DNA of 64,000 bases from Sinotaia quadrata (Eukaryota > Mollusca > Gastropoda > Architaenioglossa > Viviparidae). Every line of letters begins with the position of its first letter. Positions within the stretch are counted from its first letter, which is position 1. Position numbers and translations under genes: made by a program. The stretch is from positions 91,265,135 to 91,329,134 of the forward strand of contig CM054180.1 of NCBI GenBank assembly GCA_028829895.1, written 5' to 3'. Below, one piece after another: positions 12,001 to 21,000 of this stretch. Below the pieces are notes generated by a model. That model saw nothing but the letters and a program-made list of their open reading frames with translations. It searched no databases and had not been told where the DNA came from.

Positions 12001-15000
12001 AATTTAAAAAAATCTATTCATTGTATTCAGAAATATTCAGCTTTACGTAAACTAATTTTACTTCATTTCCTCTTTATCACGTTACAATTGAATTAATAAA
12101 TTTGTAATTGTAAATTAATGATGATAATTTCACGAACAACTTCTTACATTTTTCAAAAGCATCATATTCCAGAAAGATAACTCTCATGTCATTTTGTCTT
12201 GGTGTGATGAGTTTAAATACCAAATTTTAAAAAAAACTTTTGTTTCCCATTCACTTCACATGGTTGCAAAGTAGAGGTGGGAAATTTTTGGGAATTGTTT
12301 AAGTTTCAAAACGGCTAAGATTTCTGATAATCTTGATAAATTTTAAATTAATTAACATCTTAAATAGCTTACATATGTATATATAGATATCCATGTGGAG
12401 CTTTTGCATTTAAAGTTTCACATAGCTTTGTGTATGTTTTAAACCTGAGTGAGTAAGGTTAGAAAAACCTATGAATTGCATTCAAGAATAGAAATATCAT
12501 ATTTAGGATTATTATTATATTAAAAAATATATTTAAAAAGATACTTTGTTTATTACTTAATTTATCCTTGCAGCCCATAATAACTTAGCCTCTTTTATGT
12601 TTGATTAAGAAAAATAGCCTCTTTTATGATGGCTGATAATTTTGTTAATATGGTTTCCACTTTGCGAAGTTGTAGTTATATATCGTGTTTTAAATAAAAA
12701 TGTATCCTGATTAAGTTAATAATTTAGGTTAATAAAGAAAATAAATTGTTGAGATAATGATATTGCTTATTTTAAAATATTTTTCCTGGTAAAATTTTTT
12801 TTTTTTTTTTTACTGGTAAAATCTCACTTTCTAAGTTTTCAATGGAAACATGCTTTTTCAAGATTTCACACTCTTATAATATCAACATTTTGTAATTTTT
12901 TTATCTTTTCTCATGTTTTTATGTAAATATCAGGCCTTGTTGTTCACTAAAATAATTAGATTTAATCCACTTTATTTTTTGTACTTCCTGTAATGAAATG
13001 GTACGCTTATGCAGAGAATGAACTATATATGTATAATTTTCAAGTCATAGAGAGAATCATAAATAAAATTATTTTAAAGAGCATGCTTCCGTGAAAGCAG
13101 CTAAAATAATATTAATTTTATTCTTACTTCTTTCCCTGTTTTGTTGAATTTTGGAATAGGGTTTGGTTTTGGTTGGACTCACACAATTTATACTGTAGCA
13201 TAAATTTACATTTAATAAAATGTAAATTATTTTAGATTAGTAGGTACTGGTAGATCTAAGCCAGACTAGCGGATAAAAAATTTTACTAGTAACTGATCTA
13301 ATGCGCAAACATTTATCTATAATGAAATTTCATTCAGTATATTGTTACATATATTTAATTAATAGAATTAGTGGCATCTATGTTTGATATTGGATTTTAT
13401 ACCATCCTGTGTAATTTTATTTAATTCTGTTGTTTTAAGCACTTTCCATTTAATTTTATAATTAATTCACAATTGGTAATATATGTACTCAAGCATAGCA
13501 AAAAAAATTATGTATTTATACATTTGTACACTAGCTCGCCCACCCTCCACTTCCCTTTGATTTTACAATGGTATGCTTGGAATATTTGGATGACTGATTA
13601 TAGTTTATTGACCAATACACAGGATGCAGACCAGTAGGAAGCTTGAGCCTTGAGCCACCAAATCTAATTGTAAAATTAAGACAGCATTCAGACATCAATT
13701 AGGCCAACCAGTCAAACATAAGAGGCTTTGATTGACAGTATGTTCCTTTTAGTTTCTGCTATAGATCATAGTGTTGTAATAGGACAAAAATAAAAGTAGA
13801 CAATATTAAATGTTTTAAAATATTCTCAATATGTTTATATGAAACTGAGAATATGCATGTGTGTATAACAAAAATCATCCAAGTGTATGTAGTCTATTTA
13901 ATTTATCATATTAATGGACACTTTTTAGTTTCAACTATACCTTACTTTAAGAATTATCTGTGATCTATCAAAATAGATACTGAGTATGTTTGTTTGTATT
14001 AGGTTAATTCCTGGCAGCATCAGAGCAGTCTTGACTCCACACCTATTTTGGTGCATTGTCGGGATGGAGCAACAAGATCTGGCCTGTACGTTGCTCTGTC
14101 TTTGGTTATTAACTGCATGGAGGATGCAGGTCAAGTCAGCATTTACCGATGTGTTCGGAGATTGCGCAAAATGTGCCCATTTGCTGTTAGCATTTATGTG
14201 AGTCTCAAGCATTTATTTACTTTAAGGTTGGGAAACATTACATACTACAGTAGAACCTCATGATAATATGAATTCGGATATAACATGGTCATGGCATGGT
14301 TCCTGAAATTTTGTTTATTCATTCGCACATAAAAGTTTTTCCAAGAGTATGTGAAAAAGAGTATTAAAAATATTTAACTTCATTTTGGGGATGAGATCGT
14401 ATATGAATTTGAATATATATTTACATGTAATACGATCATGGCAAGGTTCCTTAAATTTGAAATTCATGTACAGTCGAACCCACTTAATTCGGCATCGGTT
14501 AACTTGCGAACCCTAGTAAGTCGACATTTTTGAAATGGAACTGTCAAATTCACTCTTTGTCTTAGCATTTTGTCATCAGTTACGTCGATTCTTTTATTTC
14601 ACTGAACCCTACTAACTCGGGCACAAAAGAGGGCCAAAATCGAGACTTAAATCGGTTACCTTGAGCCCTGTGATGGCTTTTGAAAATGTTAGTTACCGAT
14701 GCCTCTTTGCCATCTCACTAACAATACATGGTCAAGGCTTGTTAACAAACTGCAGCGTAAACTTAGAAGGGCATTGTTTCCTCATCGGCACAGTGTTTGC
14801 CCTTCATGTTAGTTAGCCCACTTTTGAAGTAACCGCTTGTATGATACTTTCAGAGGCGGCTTCGACCCCCCCATCCCCCCATTGGTTAGCAGTTGAGGGT
14901 GTGCGCCTAATAAGTGCGACCTGTTTCACCCCCTTCCTCCTGCCCTCCACCTTAAAAGCAAACCAAGACCGAAAACATCATGAAGATGAAAGGTCTATTG

Positions 15001-15026
15001 TGGCTTCTGGATTGAGTGTGAGCGAA

Positions 15027-15059
<33 letters not shown>

Positions 15060-18000
15060 CTCACGACTTTAATTTTGATACAGTGTACTTGGTTAGCTTT
15101 TTGTAAAAATGAACAACACGTATACCCTGCAGATTTTTTGTGATTTTGTGAGTGATCTTTGTGTTTGCAATGTTGGAGAATATAATGAAAGGTTTGTACG
15201 TTTTTATTGTATACATGTTCTGGTAAATCTCTGCTATTAGTTGGTACACATAAGCCTTTTGTTGTTATAACAAGCTGATCGCATCATCAAACAAATTGTG
15301 GCAACACTGCTGTGTAAAAAAATCAAAAACATGTCCATGTATATTCTCATTTATTAACGCACTTCATTTACATAAAGAAATTTCAAGAACCTTATATGTA
15401 TATTGAAGCATTTGTTTTCAAGTAGAATGTTAAAGGCAAAAAGCAACAAAGCAGTTTAGACTTTGTAAAGAAACCATATTAACCATGTGTACATAAACCT
15501 TTTGTTGTTAGCAAACATATATAAGTATGTACATTTTTATAGCATGCTGATCGCATCATCAAACAAATCACAGCAACGCTGTTGTGTAAAAAGTCACCAA
15601 ACATGTGCATGTACATTCTCATTCATTAATGTACATCATGTACATAAAGAAATTTCAAGCACATGTTATAGTATTGTAATATATTGGTTTTTGGTAATCT
15701 CGATCATCAGTTATCTCGACACTTTTTGGCAAACCCCTAGGCCGTCTAATTATCCAGGTTCGACTGTATGTTTATTTTTCTCATACTGGGAAAAATATTT
15801 TTTTAAGTACAAAAAATAGTATGTAAAACTTATATTCATTTTGGGAAGAGTTCATATATGGCATTTAATATAAAATGATCCGAAATTTAACAATTTCACC
15901 AGGTTCTTGAAGTGCTTTGCCAAAATAAACATTATCGTAACCATTAAGTCATTTTTGTGATTATCGATGCACAAACAATAGCTGATGTGCTTCTTCTTTA
16001 ACTCCATACACATCCAAGCAGCAGTCAAAGCGGTGGTTGATAAAATATGTGCATTATCGTACAAACAAATAAAAATTAGTAAAACTATTTAACACAAAGT
16101 AATAACCTATAAATATGAAGTAGATGGAGATCCATCCATAGTACCCGGGTCATAAACATAAGGACAATACTGATGAACAACGATGATGGACGGCAGTCAC
16201 GACAACAGATTTGACAACGCCTGGTAGTTGTTTCATTGTCTTTATTTGCAGATGGACACTCTCACTCAAACCACACATGCTCTTTATAGCAAAACATCCT
16301 GCTTAATTCATTACATATATAGTATAAAGCAAAACATCCTGCTTAATTCATTACATATATAGTATATAGCAAAACATCCTGCCTAATTCATTACACATAT
16401 AGTATTTAGAAAAACATCCTGCTTAATTCATTTTATATATATAGTATATAGAATGACAGTAGATATTCCTGAAAGAGAGAAAGCATAAACCATTTCCGTA
16501 ACACTACAATAGATAGGTATACTTCAATCCATTTAACACTGTATTCAATTTGTTATGGTGGGGATAGGGTGCATATAATTTTCAAAATAAGTACCATTGT
16601 TTTAGAAGCACCAAGTTATCAAGGGAGCATTCAGATTAAGCAATTCACCTCTGATTTATCTATGTCTTTGATTTATTTAATTTTGTTTATTTATTTTACA
16701 TTATTGTTTTTGTTGGTTATGTGATGGGGTAGGTTCAAGTCTTTCACACCAGTGAGCAGCAACAATGAAAGAGGATGCAGGACCACTTCTACCAGTTTCT
16801 CACAGTTTTTATTTAATTCATGTAGAGCACTGCTGTTTCAGACACGCTCAAACACACCACTAATACACCAATATATTTTGAAGATGCCAGCCTCAAAAAG
16901 AGCCACAGTGGACAAGTCATACACAGATGACTGAAACCGGTGCTAATTTACTCTTCTGTTCTGTCTTACTTTCATTTTGATGTGAATTACTCCTAAACTG
17001 CTTAGAGTTATACATGTATTATGCTTTTACTGTTTAAGGAAACAACACTAAATACCCTTTAAATGCAACTCTTTCCTAATGTATAATTTAAAAGATAAAA
17101 TACAAAATAAAATAAATAACTATATTGGTGTGATATGTAAAAACTGTTCTCACTTGAATAAATCTTAAAATACCCAAAGAAAATAATATAAACTAGCATA
17201 CAAAAGTACATAAATATAAACTATAAACTATTTCCTATCTAAACATACAGCTGTCTATGGTAATTAATAAATGCATAGAATAGTAAACAATGATTAAAAT
17301 ATGCATACTAACACAGCTCTATATTTTAGCACTGACAACATTTACTCAGTGTGCGCAATATGAAACAAAGCAGCACCTCTTGGCCCCATTTGTCCATGGA
17401 GCTCCATGCAGACATTGTCTACCCACTAACATAATACTCACTGAGGCAAGTGAAAAAGGCTACACTGAAATGAATGGCAAACACCATGCATACATGCTCG
17501 CCGCTTCCTATGATATGGTTGGTCAGTAGCTGTTAGCGTTAGTGTCTGACCTATCACAGTTAGTTTTTTTCTAAATAAGATTCTGAGTCATAAAGTCTTT
17601 CCTAAAGGTCAGTAACTGTAACTCACTGAAAAATGTGCTAGATTGTCTGAGAGTTCCTGAATCTTCATAATCTTTCGTATTCAAATAAGCAAGCCCAGAC
17701 TTTCAACAAGAATATCAAGAATTTGTTAGGTACCTATAGTTAACTAGAGCACAATAAATTATCAGTGCATGATATTACATATATTGACTCATGTGCTGGA
17801 TACTGTATAAGTCTATCTCTGTTATTCGACAGATAATTGAATCAATTAGTACACGTTTTTGTTTTAATTTGTGATTTGTTGGATTTAATTAAATCCTAAT
17901 CATATCAGCTTGTTCAGATCCATCAATAATTTTAAATTTGATATCACAAGCCCAACAATTGCTGTTATGTGTAGAGTGAATCATTATTATTGACAAAATG

Positions 18001-21000
18001 TTTGTCTTTACTTCAGGACCAGTACAAGTTCTTGTACAAGGCATTGTGGGATTATGTCAATCTGCAAAAGCATGGTGGTGCCCAGAATGGGAACCTTGGT
18101 CCATCACCAGAGAGTCTGTGAGTTTCACTTAGGAATTATTGTTTGTGGTTTTAAGTCTTTATTAATTATTTCAGTTAACCTCTTGTCTGCCCAAAATGAA
18201 CATAGCCCACTGAAATGATTTAATACATAGTGATAGATAGATTGGTATTAGGGGATATATATACTAATATATATATTCTTTGGTATTAATCAAGCAAAGA
18301 GGTAAGACTTATTTACAAGTCCACATTTAACTTTATGTTATAATACTACTCTGCTCTAGTGTGGTAATTTCAGTTCAAAAATTTCATTTGCAATAAATGC
18401 AGGGTCATAATATGTATAATGAGGTTATGAAAATTTTACAATTCAAGCCAGTCAATTTAAACCTTATAAAAACAGCCATTGATATGTTATTTCATTATCC
18501 CAGCATATTTTAAACACAAAATTAGTAATTTTACTAATTTTATTCATTAAATTGAAATCATCACAAAAAATTTGTTTAATTTTATAAAAGCACAAACAAA
18601 TACAGACAATAAATTTTGAGGCATAAAATTTCTTTCATGATTGCTTAATGGAATCGCATGTTTTCATAGTGCAATTAATTATTTTCAAGCAATTTTTTTT
18701 TTATTATAAAAGCCACTTTCCTACACTTGCCTTCTTTAGTTGGGCAGAAGGCTGTGAGTTCATCAGTGTTCCAGGTATTCATAAAAAACATGCAAGACAA
18801 TCTAGCTTTGGTAAACTATTCTACAATGCATAATGACTGACTGGAACAAATTACTGCCTCTTCTCTCGGCCTGCAATGAAACATAGGTGCACCTGGGCTG
18901 GAGGCAAAACCTTCGATGCCATATATAGATGCCCAAATCATAAAAAAAACCCATGATGGTTAATCAACTTAATGGCATCTAATAGATACAACATCAAATG
19001 TATCTGACTAATATTAAAGCCCAGGACTAGATTGGGTTAGTCCCATTTATCAACCAATATAATTTCTTTTCCGGTAAGAGAGGGAAATGGGAATATATCA
19101 ATCACCAGGGACACCCTTGCAATTATTGGAGTATGTCGATATTGGATTCAAATGCAGAAACTCTGAAGTCAGTGTTGACACCCCTCCTGCCTATCCTCTA
19201 AAGCCTGTGGGCCAAACCTGGCACGCGAAGCATTTTTGTTTGGCCTGCCAAGCTATTCACAGTTAACATTGCTTTTGGCCTGCCAAGCTATTCACAGTCA
19301 ACATTGCTTTTGGCCTGCCAAGCTATTCACAGTCAACATTGCTTTTGGCCTGCAAGGAAAATGTTACTAAAACAATTGGGCATTGTTATACACTGTCAAG
19401 CAGCCAAGGCTAAACTAGTCTAAGGACTACATGTAATTTTAACAGTTTGAATTACTCACACAGAATGTGTGCGCATGATCAATTTATGCCTGTGGTTGTA
19501 TATATTCCACTAGCATCTCTTTATAGTTCGTTGACTTTTGAACTCTCCCAGGCCTAGGATAAATGTACAATAGTACATGTAAGTCAGCATCTGTACTCTG
19601 CTTCAGTTGTGACCTGACCTTCACCGCGACTTTTGGGCGTGGGGAAGGAGGGTTGGAGGTGAACAGAGGTGCACGCGAATTTGAAACTCACTCGTTTGCC
19701 ATCACAGCCGAACTTGTTGTTGCATTTCTGCTATTTCTTTGCCATTATTCCCCCATCCCCACAATCATGTCTGCAACCCCGCATCCTAAAATATTTAAAG
19801 TGGATATGGAAAGTCGGACATTTAACTCTGAGTGGACAGAGAAGAGCTTTTTCATAGAACGATTTGGACAAGCTCAGTGTCTGATCTGTTTGAAAACAAT
19901 TGCTGTCTTCAAAGTGTTTAATGTGCACCGCCACTGGGAAAGAGTACACCGAACTTCGAAATTCGCTTTAATGTCTGCCTCTGAGAAAAAGAATACTATT
20001 GCTAAACTCACAGGCAATATAGAGAAAAGCAGTTTGATGTTTCATAAGCAAACATCTGTGCATGAAAAAGTGACACGCGCCAGTTATGAAGTTTCACTAC
20101 TCCTTGCTCAAAGAATGAAGCCATTTTCTGATGGAGACTTTATCAAGGAATGTCTCTTGACTGTGGTGAATTCTGTCTGTCCAGAGCAACGTTTTGTCTT
20201 GGAGAATATGAGTCTGTCATCCCGTACTATTCGTCATCGTATTGAGGAGATGTCAGACAATGTGCAAGACTCGATGAAGAGTGATTGCTCAACCTTTGTT
20301 GCCTAATCTCTTGCTCATGATGAGAGCACTGACATGAAAGATACAGTCCAACTAGCTATTTTCATATGAGGTGTCACTGCTGTCCTCAGAGTGCATGAAG
20401 TGTTCCTTCAGATTGTTCCACTACATGACACCACCACTGTGCAAGACATCTTCAATGCCTTACTTCAGTGTGTGGAACATCACTCCCTTGATCTGCCCCA
20501 TCTTGTATGTGTAACAACTGATGGTGCACTGGCAATGATTGGAGAGAATAAGGGCGCAGCTTAGACCATCCCCATCATTCAAAGAGGACGTTTCATCTTT
20601 CAGGGTTTTATTGTTCAACTGGACAGACTGTACATCAGGGGTCTCAAACTCGCAGCCCGCCAGACGATATTTTGTGGCCCCCACTTGATATTAAAGTTAA
20701 GTGATAGTGCGGCCTGCACTTTTTTCTCATGCACCCTGGGAGTTTAATAGTTTTTGTCACCTGTGGGCTACCATACCTCAGGATCTGCCATTTCCCAGCA
20801 TGTAAGGCACTCATGGATTCTGGCACACCATTCAGTGGTGAGAAGTATGTTGATGCCATTGTAAAGCTGCAGGAAGAATTTGATCACAGGTTTGCAGATT
20901 TCAAGAAACAGAACCACCTTTCAAATATTTGCTGACCCTTTCTTCATTGTGGAAGATGTCCCTCCTGTGCTTCAAATGGATCTAATTGACATAAATGTAA

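Larger units (their letters stand above)
14471..15766. mobile_element. pogo/Tigger-like non-autonomous element, 1296 bp
   Basis: The left end CAGTCGAACC and right end GGTTCGACTG are perfect 10-bp inverted repeats flanked by TA on both sides (14469-14470 and 15767-15768), as expected for the Tc1-mariner/pogo superfamily. CAGTCGAACC is a typical Tigger/Jerky terminus. Inside are a (CA)n tract, a tandem duplication and no recognisable transposase. Confidence 0.8.
14198..18016 (+). other. RPTP intron (3.8 kb)
   Basis: It holds an interrupted degenerate repeat (14246-14470 and 15767-15960), a Tigger-like element (14471-15766), a 40-bp tandem repeat (16285-16446) and a hAT fragment (17345-17545). 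The segment 16450-17340 shows no recognisable feature apart from AT-rich unique-looking sequence. Confidence 0.7.
19190..20635 (+). mobile_element. hAT element (GTF2IRD2/ZBED-like), 5' half
   Basis: The GC-rich subterminal block (GCCTGTGGGCCAAACCTGGC) near 19202 resembles the left end of other hATs in the window. It is followed by a tandem leader repeat and a transposase gene. The element is cut at 20635 by a younger hAT. The right-hand part after 21390 is not recognisable, so its right terminus is unknown. Confidence 0.75.
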
